DNA from: Primorskyibacter sedentarius
Lineage (GTDB): Bacteria; Pseudomonadota; Alphaproteobacteria; Rhodobacterales; Rhodobacteraceae
Direction: 5' to 3'
Assembly (NCBI RefSeq): GCF_004342065.1
Contig: NZ_SLZU01000004.1
Location: forward strand, 1 to 64,000
DNA: 64,000 nt
Under the pieces are notes generated by a model. It was not told the DNA's origin. It was given only the letters and a program-made list of their open reading frames with translations, and did not search any database. A program made the translations under genes and the position numbers. Positions 41,901 to 49,970 of the stretch are shown here, in pieces. The first letter of the stretch is position 1. Each line of letters begins with the position of its first letter.

Positions 41901-42185
41901 GAAATAGCCGAACGCCTTCAGGTGATCGGCGCGTTCCTGCACATCTTCGGGAATTTCCGCCCGCGCCTTGTTCACCAGCCCGTCGCGGATCGCATCCATC
42001 ATTGCCTGATGTTCACGCATGGCATTGACCAGACTGTGCGGGTCCTCGGGCCGGTGAAAGCTGACAGGCTCGAAAGTGGGAAGGGCATCTGTCGCCACGG
42101 GCCGGTCCTGCCGCGCGAGCCGTTCCAATGGGTAGGGCCCCATATGCACCGGGCGCCGCTTGTCGGAAAAGAACCGGATGGTCAT
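38973..42185 (-). CDS. self-sufficient reductive dehalogenase-like protein (RdhA-like domain, two 4Fe-4S clusters, fused flavin reductase and 2Fe-2S ferredoxin)
   Basis: A 1070-residue soluble protein without a Tat or Sec signal. Residues about 90-275 and 400-555 are two copies of a cobalamin-binding RdhA-like unit (ending VVTTDMELAHDKP and VVTTDMPMAHDNP). Only the second is followed by ferredoxin motifs: C559xxC562xxC565xxxC569 and C595...C608xxC611xxxC615. Residues about 755-975 form a ferredoxin-reductase unit (RQYSMSG for flavin, GGGIGITPM for nicotinamide, CGPDRYM). The C terminus is a plant-type 2Fe-2S domain (C1019, C1024, C1027, C1055). The family precedents are BhbA of Comamonas and NpRdhA of Nitratireductor, which remove halogens from bromo-aromatics using NAD(P)H. 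Substrate and cofactor here are inferred. It is monocistronic, and no RdhB anchor is present. Confidence 0.85.
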   Translation of the reverse strand: MTIRFFSDKRRPVHMGPYPLERLARQDRPVATDALPTFEPVSFHRPEDPHSLVNAMREHQAMMDAIRDGLVNKARAEIPEDVQERADHLKAFGYFSDASMVGIGPIPPDCLLPHPVQNPDIDRLRHDLKTRQTKTLASGIDMIMADLKESMEAPPSTIGGHRHALVFVYEYPRDPRPDEPGADWIQDAQPQRACLRASETAVVIANYIRLLGWDAKAHTGSSTDVDLHRLTVAAGLATVEDGRLTNPYLGDRFGVAVVTTDMELAHDKPLKPLAAQPGWKTKGPAWWLGAGFAKNALNREPFARRDYVDGAHPFERLKRVDDPTTYIDEARVARVPKRADMFARAQFGDMGKAVQDGAKGGHYARKSAPSMGQRRVLGAFVLLQDGAPGPGPRPTDAQRNAHAVKAASYFLGVDAVGLSRCPDWTWYSHDATGAPIDPPHDQAISMIIDQGYETMEGASGDDWISVAQSMRAYLRFSLLGGVIAKQLRNLGYKAKAHTVLDGEVLQPPLLLLSGLGEVSRIGEVILNPYLGPRLKSGVVTTDMPMAHDNPIDFGLQKFCEACNKCARECPSGAITAGPKLMFNGYEIWKSDSQRCATYRITTPGGAMCGRCMKTCPWNLEGIFAEAPFRWAAMNIPKAAPVLARLDDAVGNGGLNDVKKWWWDIELERDGAYRPTRHPVNRRDLQRDLDLRYEDQTLAVYPAPLAPHPYPYPFPMDREAGIEAYQAMVTAEEYRNRMANGDMSMVHHYAAAGESPVLRVEVARAEKMTGDVTKFEFRSLDGSDLPEWTAGAHLDIVVAPEFLRQYSMSGDPADRSKYQIGVLREDTGRGGSALLHRIFSQGRKIFISKPINHFPLVESATKTLLMGGGIGITPMIAMAHRLHSIGADFALHYSIKSRDAGGYLHDLVNAPWARRVTLHISDQGGRADLAEILSGYRDGWHVYTCGPDRYMNGVIDAATQAGFAEDAIHFEYFSVPEQPDYINHPFTLRLARSGRDLPVPADKSATDVLAENGIAIDVKCSDGICGVCRCGLVSGAVEHRDFVLSMAQRKDSIILCQSRAAEAGGMVEVDL

Positions 42186-42434
42186 TATGTGATCTCCCCG
42201 GCGCGGAGCCTTGCCCAAGGGTGGGGCAAGGTCAAGCAGAGGCGGGTGATTTCCGGGCCATAGCGTGAGCGGAAACCGGGCGCGCGGCCCGCCGCGGCAC
42301 GGGGCGCCCCAAAGGGGTTAGTTCAGCAGAAGGTGCAGGGCTTCTGGACCCCCGGCGCAAAGGGTGATGAAATGGCGCGACTCGGCCCATAAGGGCCGCT
42401 GCGACCCGACTGTTGATCCAAGGGAGAGATCCAG
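42186..42434. promoter_or_regulatory. divergent region between the dehalogenase-like gene and the glutaryl-CoA dehydrogenase gene
   Basis: These 249 bases must hold both promoters. I see an 8-base hairpin (42209-42216 with 42224-42231) in the leader of the dehalogenase-like gene and a ribosome-binding site AGGGAGAG before the right-hand gene. I found no cobalamin riboswitch and no clear operator. Confidence 0.5.
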
Positions 42435-43661
42435 ATGCCCAATGACGCAAGCCAGATGCCCAAGACCGCCAAGCCGGGTGAAGGCCAGCCTTTCGTCTGG
42501 GCCGACCCTTTCCTGCTGGAGGATCAGCTGACCGAGGATGAGCGGATGATCCGCGATGCCGCTGCCGCCTTTGCCGCCGACAAGCTGGCCCCGCGTGTGA
42601 CAGAGGCGTATCTCAACGAGGCAGCCGACCCCGAGATCTTCCGCGAAATGGGCGAGGCCGGCCTGCTGGGCATCACGGTCCCCGAAGAATATGGCGGGCT
42701 GGGCGCGGGCTATGTCACTTACGGCGTCGTCGCGCGCGAGATCGAGCGGGTGGATTCCGGCTATCGGTCGATGATGTCGGTGCAGTCGTCACTGGTGATG
42801 TACCCGATCCAGGCCTATGGCAGCGAAGAGCAGCGCCGCAAATACCTGCCCAAACTGGCGTCTGGCGAGTGGATCGGCTGTTTCGGCCTGACCGAGCCCG
42901 ATGCCGGCTCTGACCCCGGTGGCATGAAAACGCGGGCGGAAAAGATCGACGGCGGCTACCGGTTGTCGGGATCAAAGATGTGGATCTCGAACGCGCCGCT
43001 GGCGGATGTGTTCGTGGTCTGGGCAAAATCCGATGCGCATGACGGCAAGGTGCGCGGCTTTGTGCTGGAAAAGGGCATGAAGGGGCTGAGCGCGCCCAAG
43101 ATCGGTGGCAAGCTGTCGCTGCGCGCCTCGGTGACCGGCGAGATCGTGATGGAGGGTGTCGAGGTGCCCGAGGACGCGATCCTTCCCAACACGCAAGGGA
43201 TGAGCGGGCCGTTTGGCTGTCTGAACCGCGCGCGCTATGGCATCAGTTGGGGCGTCATGGGCGCGGCAGAGGATTGCTGGCATCGCTCGCTGCAATACGG
43301 GCTGGACCGCAAGCAGTTCAAACGCCCACTGGCCGCGACGCAGCTTTACCAGAAAAAGCTGGCCGATATGCAGACGGATATCGCGCTTGGGCTGCAAGCC
43401 TCGCTGCGTGTCGGACGGCTGATGGAAGAGGGGCGGTTCGCGCCCGAGATGATTTCCATCATCAAGCGCAACAATTGCGGCAAGGCATTGGATATCGCAC
43501 GCATGGCCCGCGACATGCATGGCGGCAACGGCATCCAGATCGAATATCAGGTGATGCGCCACGCCCAGAACCTTGAGACGGTGAATACCTACGAGGGCAC
43601 GCATGACGTTCACGCGCTGATCCTTGGCCGTGCGCAGACCGGACTGCAGGCGTTTTTCTGA
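42435..43661 (+). CDS. gcdH: glutaryl-CoA dehydrogenase (acyl-CoA dehydrogenase family)
   Basis: A 408-residue flavoprotein closely patterned on glutaryl-CoA dehydrogenase, which oxidises and decarboxylates glutaryl-CoA to crotonyl-CoA in lysine, tryptophan and aromatic breakdown. Diagnostic features are [17 protein letters not shown], where Arg and Ser contact the substrate carboxylate, [21 protein letters not shown], and the catalytic Glu in [18 protein letters not shown]. The electron acceptor should be ETF. The gene stands alone downstream of the divergent dehalogenase-like gene, and no linked CoA-transferase is present. Confidence 0.94.
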   Translation: MPNDASQMPKTAKPGEGQPFVWADPFLLEDQLTEDERMIRDAAAAFAADKLAPRVTEAYLNEAADPEIFREMGEAGLLGITVPEEYGGLGAGYVTYGVVAREIERVDSGYRSMMSVQSSLVMYPIQAYGSEEQRRKYLPKLASGEWIGCFGLTEPDAGSDPGGMKTRAEKIDGGYRLSGSKMWISNAPLADVFVVWAKSDAHDGKVRGFVLEKGMKGLSAPKIGGKLSLRASVTGEIVMEGVEVPEDAILPNTQGMSGPFGCLNRARYGISWGVMGAAEDCWHRSLQYGLDRKQFKRPLAATQLYQKKLADMQTDIALGLQASLRVGRLMEEGRFAPEMISIIKRNNCGKALDIARMARDMHGGNGIQIEYQVMRHAQNLETVNTYEGTHDVHALILGRAQTGLQAFF

Positions 43662-43700
43662 ACGCAGGTTATTGTCGGCAAATTCCTGCATGATATGTCG

Positions 43701-43726
43701 AAGGCGGCGCCGGAACGGGCCGCCTT
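43701..43726 (+). terminator. hairpin after gcdH
   Basis: An 8-base stem AAGGCGGC/GCCGCCTT with a 10-base loop starts 39 bases beyond the stop. There is only a short T stretch, so it may be a weak or Rho-assisted terminator. Confidence 0.45.
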
Positions 43727-43835
43727 TGCCGTATGATATGTTCTGCCTGCCTGCAAAATCAGCCGATGCCATCCAGCGCCACGGCCCGTGCGGGTTTCGT
43801 TTCAATTGAGCCAGCAACTGAGTTAATCCGCACAT

Positions 43836-46349
43836 ATGGATATCGTCATTGTCACCACGATCATCGCGTCGCTCTTCCTGATCATCGGGTTGGCAGAGCC
43901 GCTGGCCGCGCGTCTGCGCCTGCCCTTCACGGTTATTCTGGCCGTTGTCGGCATATTGATCGGTGCAAGCGCCATCTTTTTCCTGCGGACCGAGATTACC
44001 GACGCGCTGAACCCGGTGTCAGAGGCGATCCTGGGTCTGCCGATCAAGTCGAACGTCTTTCTTTACGTGTTCCTGCCGACATTGCTGTTTCAGGCGACGC
44101 TGGGCATGAACCTGCGCCGAATGCTGGATGACTGGGTGCCGATCCTCGTGCTTGCCGTCGTGGCGGTGGTCGTGGCCACGGTGTCGGTCGGTTACGCGCT
44201 CGCTTGGGTCAGTTCGATCCCGCTGGTTGCCTGCCTGCTGATCGGGGCCATCGTTTCGACCACCGACCCCTCGGCCGTCGTCAGTATCTTCCGTTCGATA
44301 TCTGCCCCGCGACGGCTGGGTCGGATCATCGAGGGCGAAAGCCTGTTGAACGATGCGGCCGCCATCGCCCTGTTCGGCATGTTCATGAGCTTTGTCATGC
44401 TTGGTGTCCCGAACCCGACATTGGGTGCGGCGCTGACGCAGTTTCCGATGCTGATACTGGGTGGGGCGCTGACCGGATGGCTGGCGGCGCGGATTGCAAT
44501 CTGGATCATGGCGATGTTTGCGCAATTTGAACTGGCGCAGATCTCGATCTCGGTTGCGCTGCCTTACCTGGCCTATATCGGGGCGGAGCAAAGCGTCGGG
44601 GCATCCGGCGTCATTGCGGTCGTGGCGGCCGGTCTTACGCTGAACCTGACCGGGCCGGGGCGGCTTCCCCCCGCGGCCTGGGCCATGCTGCGAGAGGTTT
44701 GGGACCTGCTGGCGCATTGGGCCGGCGCGTTGATCTTTATCCTCGCGGCCCTTCTGATCCCACGGATGCTGGAAGAGGTGCGCATTTCCGACTTCGCCCT
44801 GCTGGGTGTGGTCATTCTGGCAGCAATCGCGGCGCGCGCGGCGGTGTTGTTCGGATTGATGCCGCTGCTGACAAAGCTGCGCATGTCTCCGAATGTCGAA
44901 CGCCCCTACCGTGCCGCGATCCTTTGGGGCGGATTGCGCGGCGCGGTCACCCTTGCGCTGGCGCTCGCCGTGACCGAAAGCTTTCGTGTTCCGGTCGAGG
45001 TGAAGCGTGTCGTCGCGATCCTTGCCACCGGTTTTACCTTGTTCACGCTGCTGGTGCAGGGCACCACGTTGCGCCTGGTGATCCGCAGGCTGGGCCTTGA
45101 TCGCCTTTCGCCCCTCGATCAGGCGCTTTCCCGGCAGGTGGTTGCCGTCGCCCTGCAGACCGTCCGGGAAGACGTGTCGCGGACCACGGAGAATTACGAA
45201 CTGTCCCGCGAAATCGTGCGTTCCGAAGCCAAGCTTTTCGGCGAACGTCTGGACGATGTCGTGAAATCCGCCGAGGAAAGCGACGAGATTCTGGACAGGG
45301 ACCGGATCACCCTGGGCCTGATCGCGCTGGCAGGTGCCGAGCGTGACACGATCCTTGCCAGCATGCGCGAACGGACGATCTCTGCCCGGATGAGCGAACA
45401 GGTGTTGTCCCATGCGGGCAGGGTGATCGAAGGCGCCCGCACCGGGGGTCGCAGCGGGTATCGTCGGGCCGCGGGTCGCAGCCTGACCTACGGGCCCGCC
45501 TTCCGCATCGCGGTTATGCTGCACAACCGGCTGCGTATCTCATGGCCTCTGGCCGCGCTGACCGCGGACCGGTTTGAACTGTTGCTTTCGCAGCGGCTGA
45601 TCCTGCGCGATTTGGGCATGTTCATCGACGGGCGTATTCGCCGGATCCACGGCCGCCGGGTTGCCGAACTCCTGCACGAATTGCTGAGCCGCCGGATTGA
45701 AACTGTCGAGGCCGCACTGGAAGGGCTTCGCCTGCAATATCCCGGCTATGCCGAAGAATTGGAGCGTCGCTTCATCCGGCGCACCGCTTTGCGGCTGGAA
45801 GAGCGCGAATACACCACCATGCGCGAGGACGCCCTGATCGGGGCAGAGCTTCACACCGCGCTGATGCAGGATATCGCCGCGCGGCGCGCACGGGCCGAAG
45901 AACGCCCCCGGCTCGACATCGCGCTGCAACGGCCAGAGCTTGTGCGGCAATTCCCGCTATTCGCCGATCTGGATGAGGCCGCGCTGAAGCGTTTGGGCCG
46001 CGCCCTGAAAACCCATTACTTCAACGCCGGTGACATTGTTCTGTCCAAGGACAGCCCCGCCAAGAGCGTGTATTTCATTGCCTCGGGCGCGGTCGAACTG
46101 GCGAGCGCGGGGCAGACATGGCGGTTGGGGCGCGGTGAAATGTTCGGGCAGATGGCTTTGCTGATGCAACGCCCCCGCCGGATCGAGGCCCGTGTGATGG
46201 CGCCTTCAACCATACTCGCGCTGGACGAAACGCGGTTCCATCGCCTGCTCAAACGCAGCAAGGCCCTGCAGGAAGCCGTGCGCGCAAGCGCCGAGAAGCG
46301 CGGCATCGAGCCGAGCGCGCTGATGCCGGATCTGCAAAAGGACGTCTGA
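43836..46349 (+). CDS. NhaP-type Na+(K+)/H+ antiporter with C-terminal cyclic-nucleotide-binding-like domain
   Basis: An 837-residue CPA1-family protein. About 12 membrane helices (residues 5-410) include ISTTDPSAVVS-like VSTTDPSAVVSIF and GESLLNDAAAIALF, holding the ion-binding acidic residues, and WGGLRGAVTLALAL. A cytoplasmic helical region of about 280 residues follows, then a cNMP-binding fold (about 690-815) with GDIVLSKDSPAKSVYFIASGAVEL and GEMFGQMALL. The GEMFGQMALL loop lacks the usual R(T/S)A arginine pattern (it has RPRRIEARV), so whether it binds cAMP is uncertain. It exchanges cations for protons across the inner membrane. Confidence 0.92.
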   Translation: MDIVIVTTIIASLFLIIGLAEPLAARLRLPFTVILAVVGILIGASAIFFLRTEITDALNPVSEAILGLPIKSNVFLYVFLPTLLFQATLGMNLRRMLDDWVPILVLAVVAVVVATVSVGYALAWVSSIPLVACLLIGAIVSTTDPSAVVSIFRSISAPRRLGRIIEGESLLNDAAAIALFGMFMSFVMLGVPNPTLGAALTQFPMLILGGALTGWLAARIAIWIMAMFAQFELAQISISVALPYLAYIGAEQSVGASGVIAVVAAGLTLNLTGPGRLPPAAWAMLREVWDLLAHWAGALIFILAALLIPRMLEEVRISDFALLGVVILAAIAARAAVLFGLMPLLTKLRMSPNVERPYRAAILWGGLRGAVTLALALAVTESFRVPVEVKRVVAILATGFTLFTLLVQGTTLRLVIRRLGLDRLSPLDQALSRQVVAVALQTVREDVSRTTENYELSREIVRSEAKLFGERLDDVVKSAEESDEILDRDRITLGLIALAGAERDTILASMRERTISARMSEQVLSHAGRVIEGARTGGRSGYRRAAGRSLTYGPAFRIAVMLHNRLRISWPLAALTADRFELLLSQRLILRDLGMFIDGRIRRIHGRRVAELLHELLSRRIETVEAALEGLRLQYPGYAEELERRFIRRTALRLEEREYTTMREDALIGAELHTALMQDIAARRARAEERPRLDIALQRPELVRQFPLFADLDEAALKRLGRALKTHYFNAGDIVLSKDSPAKSVYFIASGAVELASAGQTWRLGRGEMFGQMALLMQRPRRIEARVMAPSTILALDETRFHRLLKRSKALQEAVRASAEKRGIEPSALMPDLQKDV

Positions 46350-46370
46350 GCGTAACGTGTCGCCCCGCGT

Positions 46371-47036
46371 TCAGGGGCGCTTTGGCACCGGTCTGTCCGG
46401 GCTTGGCAGCGTGATGATCGGCCCGCCGGTCGCTGCTGCATCTTCCGGGTCATGCGTGACCAGCAGGGCGGGGATGCCGCGCTCTCGTATATGCGAAAAG
46501 GTGAACCCGCGGATTTCGTCGCGCAATCCGGTGTCGAGCTTCGAGAAGGGTTCGTCCAGCAACAAGGCGGCGGGGTCAGCCAGCAGTGTGCGCATCAAGG
46601 CGGCACGCGACCGCTGCCCGCCCGACAGGCTCGCGGGGTCGCGGTCATACATCCCGGCAAGCCCGGCTGAGACAAGTGCCTCGTCCACCGCAGCGCGCCT
46701 TGCCTTGCGGCCCCGGATGCTGCGCGACAGGCCGAAAGCAAGATTGTCCCCAACGCTGAGATGCGGGAAAAGCACGGCATCCTGAAACATCAACCCGATG
46801 CGGCGCGCCTCGGCGGGCAGGGGGGCCAGGTCCGTGCCGTCAAGCGTGATCCCACCCATCAGCGCGAAACCCGGCGACAGCAGCCCCGCGATGGCATTGA
46901 GCAGCGTTGACTTGCCAACCCCGGACGGCCCCATGACCGCGGCAACCTCTCCCGGCTCTATGCACAGCGTCAGCGGTGGGAAAAGCGGCGGCGTGTCCTT
47001 CAGACACACGGTCAGGCCGGTGAGGCAAAGGCTCAT
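46371..47036 (-). CDS. ynjD: ABC transporter ATP-binding protein, YnjD-like
   Basis: A 221-residue ATPase with Walker A GPSGVGKSTLLNAI, signature LSGGQRSRAALMRTLLADP, Walker B ALLLDEPFSKLD and switch His in LLVTHDPEDA. The order binding protein, single large permease, ATPase matches both ThiBPQ and YnjBCD. I favour Ynj because of the binding protein and the following phosphatidyltransferase. Its ATG overlaps the permease stop by four bases. The cargo is unknown. Confidence 0.85.
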   Translation of the reverse strand: MSLCLTGLTVCLKDTPPLFPPLTLCIEPGEVAAVMGPSGVGKSTLLNAIAGLLSPGFALMGGITLDGTDLAPLPAEARRIGLMFQDAVLFPHLSVGDNLAFGLSRSIRGRKARRAAVDEALVSAGLAGMYDRDPASLSGGQRSRAALMRTLLADPAALLLDEPFSKLDTGLRDEIRGFTFSHIRERGIPALLVTHDPEDAAATGGPIITLPSPDRPVPKRP

Positions 47037-48760
47037 GCAGAGGCTCCCTTCAATGCGTCGCGGTTCCGGTGCAACAGGGCCGGGATCAGGAACGCTATGG
47101 CATAGGCGGCCAGTGGCAACCCGGCCTGCAGACTGGCATAGACCCCGGTGACCCGTCGGTCTGATCCCGAGGACAGCGTCACGGCTTCGGTGGTGAGCGT
47201 GGCCACCCGACCCGCCCCCATGAAAAGCGTGGGCAGATATTGCGCGACCGACACCGCGATGCCGATGGCGGCGGCAGTCAGTATGGGCATGAGCAGGACC
47301 GGCAGCTTCACCGCAAACAGACGCCGCCAGGGCCCCGCCCCCAGCGACGCCGCAGCGCGCGTGAGGCGCGGGTCCAGCGCCCTCCACGGATCCGAGAGGG
47401 TGATCATCACATAGGGGAACACGAAAAGCGCCTGCGCCCATATCACGGCCATGTGCCCACCGCTGATGCCGATCCGCAGGAACAGGACATTCAGCCCGTA
47501 AAGAAAGGCGATCTGCGGCACCAGAAGCGGCAGGTAGATCAGCGCCTCGGCCCATCCGGCCCGGCCGCGCTGGGCGCGGTCCTCGCCCTCCAGCCAGGCG
47601 ATTGCCATCGCCAATGACACCGCCGTGCTGGCACCGGCCAGAAGCAATGTGTTGCCAAGCGCATTCCCCCAGCCAGCGCCGGGGCTGGTCCAGGGCTTCA
47701 GCGACCAGCTTTGCGGCAGGGGCGCGGGCCAGGGCCAACGCCAGGCCAGTGACCAGACAAGCAGTGACAGCATCGCCAGCGTTCCCAAGGCGAAAAGCCC
47801 CAATACGCCAACCGTTGCCACGCGTAGCAGCGGTTCTGCGGTGCTGCCACGCCCGCCGCTGCGCAACCACCAAAGCCCGACGCGGCGGCACACCACTTCG
47901 CCCAGACGCAGCACGAGGAAGGCAAGTGCGACGAGCAGTCCCTGCAATATGGCGCCGGAAGAGGCCGGCAGGATCTGCGCAACGTCCGGGTCGAAGAACA
48001 GCCGCGTCAGCAATACGGCCAGAACCGGCGGATTGGACGGCCCCAGGATCAGGCCCATATCCACGGTCGACATGGCATAGGCCAGCACCACCATCACCGG
48101 CAGGCGGATCAGGGGCCAGACCTGCGGGGCGATGATCTTCATCCACACCAGCCCCCGGCCATATCCCAGCATCCGCCCTGCGGCCATGTGTTGGCGCAAT
48201 GGCACCTGAGTCAGCGCCGAAAGCATGACAAGCAGCAGGAAAGGCACTTCCTTGATCATCAGACCAAGGATCAGCGCAATCCCCCATGGGTCGTTCACGA
48301 TGGCCAGGTCGGGCGGCCGGTCCCACCCGATCAGCGGTGACAAAAGCCGCGCAATCCACCCGGACGGCGCCAGCACGAAGGCCAATCCGATCGCCATGGC
48401 CGCGTGCGGCGCGGCAAGAAACGGCGTCAGCCATCGCGCGGCGGCGCTGTGTGACATGCGGTCATTCGCAACGGCGCAAAAGCCGATGGCCAGCATCAGC
48501 GACAGCAGGGTCGAGGCAAGCCCGGTCCACAGCGTCATGCGGACGGACGTCCAAAGCCCCGGAATCGCAAACAGGTCTCGCCACGGATCCAGCCCGGGCG
48601 TGATGGCGCCAAGCACGGGCATCACGCCAAAGGCGGCGCGCGTTGTCTGCGCCAGCCCGATGGCGATCGGCGCGATCAGCCCGAGGATCAGCGCCGCCAG
48701 CACGACGGCGCGCAGGGCTTTCCCGTCGCGCGGGGTCACTTGGTGTAGCGCTCCGCCCAT
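47033..48760 (-). CDS. ynjC: double-length ABC transporter permease, YnjC/ThiP-like
   Basis: A 575-residue inner-membrane protein of about 12 helices made of two BPD-type permease halves fused head to tail (each with an EAA-like loop near GRMLGYGRGLVWMKIIAP and AAASLGAGPWRRLFAVKLP). Such fused permeases occur in iron, thiamine and YnjBCD-type importers. It overlaps the upstream binding-protein gene by 25 bases and the downstream ATPase gene by four, so the three subunits are co-translated. Confidence 0.88.
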   Translation of the reverse strand: MGGALHQVTPRDGKALRAVVLAALILGLIAPIAIGLAQTTRAAFGVMPVLGAITPGLDPWRDLFAIPGLWTSVRMTLWTGLASTLLSLMLAIGFCAVANDRMSHSAAARWLTPFLAAPHAAMAIGLAFVLAPSGWIARLLSPLIGWDRPPDLAIVNDPWGIALILGLMIKEVPFLLLVMLSALTQVPLRQHMAAGRMLGYGRGLVWMKIIAPQVWPLIRLPVMVVLAYAMSTVDMGLILGPSNPPVLAVLLTRLFFDPDVAQILPASSGAILQGLLVALAFLVLRLGEVVCRRVGLWWLRSGGRGSTAEPLLRVATVGVLGLFALGTLAMLSLLVWSLAWRWPWPAPLPQSWSLKPWTSPGAGWGNALGNTLLLAGASTAVSLAMAIAWLEGEDRAQRGRAGWAEALIYLPLLVPQIAFLYGLNVLFLRIGISGGHMAVIWAQALFVFPYVMITLSDPWRALDPRLTRAAASLGAGPWRRLFAVKLPVLLMPILTAAAIGIAVSVAQYLPTLFMGAGRVATLTTEAVTLSSGSDRRVTGVYASLQAGLPLAAYAIAFLIPALLHRNRDALKGASA

Positions 48761-49926
48761 TCAGCGGTCAGGCGCGCCATCCAACTTGCATGAGGCTCCA
48801 GCAGGGTTGGGCCAAGCGCGTCAAGCTCTGGCAAGGCGGGCGCAGTTGGCAGAGCATCGAAGGCCGCGCGGGACGCTTCATCCAGCTTTGCCGGGTCAAG
48901 CACCGAATAAGAGCCCAGAACCTCGATATTCTGCATATGCGCCTGTGTTTCGGGGGCCAGCAGGAAATTCGCGACGACCATCGCACCCTCGAGGTTGGCC
49001 GCATTGTAGGGGATGGCGACAAAGCTGACATTGCCGATAGTGCCATTTTCGGGCACGAACACGCGTGTGGTTTCCGGCAAGAGCCCCGCCGCGATCCCGC
49101 CTGCGGTCGACGCGGGGTCAAAGGACATGGCGATGTCGATCTCGCCATCATTCAGCAGACGATCCTGTACCGACTGGTTTTCCGGAAACGCCTCGCCTCC
49201 GCGCCAGAGGTTCGGGCGCAGCGCATCGTACCAATCCCAAAGGGGCGCGGTGGCGGCGTCAAAATTGGCATCCGTCACGGGCTCTTGCAGGACGGCGGCA
49301 TTCGGCGTCAGTTCTATCAGCGCTTGCTTGAGAAAGGTGGCCCCCATGAAGTTCGACGGGTCAGGATGGGTGAAGCGCCCCGGATTGTCAGCCGCCCAAT
49401 CGACGAACCCGGCCATGGACGCGGGCGGAGTTTCGACCCGCGCGCTGTCATGGTTGAACACGAATTTCGCCAGCCGCCAGGGGCTTTCCATGCCATCGAC
49501 CGGCACGGTGAAATCGACCGAATTGGGCGAATTGCCGGACAGGTCGAGGTATTTCGAATTTGGCAGGTTGGCCACGAACGGCCCGTGCAGCAGGCCCTGT
49601 TCCTTCATGGACAGGAAATTCGGCCCGTTTATCCAGATCATGTCGACCGAGCCACCCGCGTCCTTGCCTGCCGCCTTTTCCGAGATGACGCGGGTGACCG
49701 CCTCTGCCGTGTCGGTCAGTTTCACCTGCCGGACAGAGACGCCGTACAGGTCTGTCGTCTGTTCGCTGACCCAGGCGATGAAGGCGTTGGTGCGTTCGTC
49801 CCCGCCCCACGCATTCCAGTACACGGTCTGGCCGCCCGCTGCGTCCAGCGTGTCTTGCCAGCTGTCGGCGAGTGCGGGGGTCGCAATCAGGGCGGCGGCA
49901 AGGGCCGCGCTTAGGGTCTGGCGCAT
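48736..49926 (-). CDS. ynjB: periplasmic solute-binding protein, YnjB-like (COG4134)
   Basis: A 396-residue exported protein with signal peptide MRQTLSAALAAALIATPALA. It resembles YnjB of E. coli: TVYWNAWGGDERTNAFIAWV near the N terminus, VDMIWINGPNFLSMKEQGLLHGPF, and GATFLKQAL. YnjB ligand is not established; thiamine-like and other small compounds have been suggested. The start at 49926 gives a clean signal peptide; another ATG 13 codons earlier is possible. It begins a group with permease and ATPase genes, and ynjF-like lies just upstream on the same strand. Confidence 0.87.
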   Translation of the reverse strand: MRQTLSAALAAALIATPALADSWQDTLDAAGGQTVYWNAWGGDERTNAFIAWVSEQTTDLYGVSVRQVKLTDTAEAVTRVISEKAAGKDAGGSVDMIWINGPNFLSMKEQGLLHGPFVANLPNSKYLDLSGNSPNSVDFTVPVDGMESPWRLAKFVFNHDSARVETPPASMAGFVDWAADNPGRFTHPDPSNFMGATFLKQALIELTPNAAVLQEPVTDANFDAATAPLWDWYDALRPNLWRGGEAFPENQSVQDRLLNDGEIDIAMSFDPASTAGGIAAGLLPETTRVFVPENGTIGNVSFVAIPYNAANLEGAMVVANFLLAPETQAHMQNIEVLGSYSVLDPAKLDEASRAAFDALPTAPALPELDALGPTLLEPHASWMARLTAEWAERYTK

Positions 49927-49970
49927 GTGAGTGGTCCTTTTCGTGATCGTGAGTGTGGTGTTCATTTGGG

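Noticed and set aside
42186-42434. cobalamin riboswitch controlling the dehalogenase-like gene
   Set aside because: No B12-box-like sequence was recognised; only a simple hairpin is present.
47037-48434. long extension of the ATP-binding protein frame on the minus strand
   Set aside because: It is an out-of-frame reading of the permease gene. The ATPase starts naturally at 47036 with an overlap to the permease stop.
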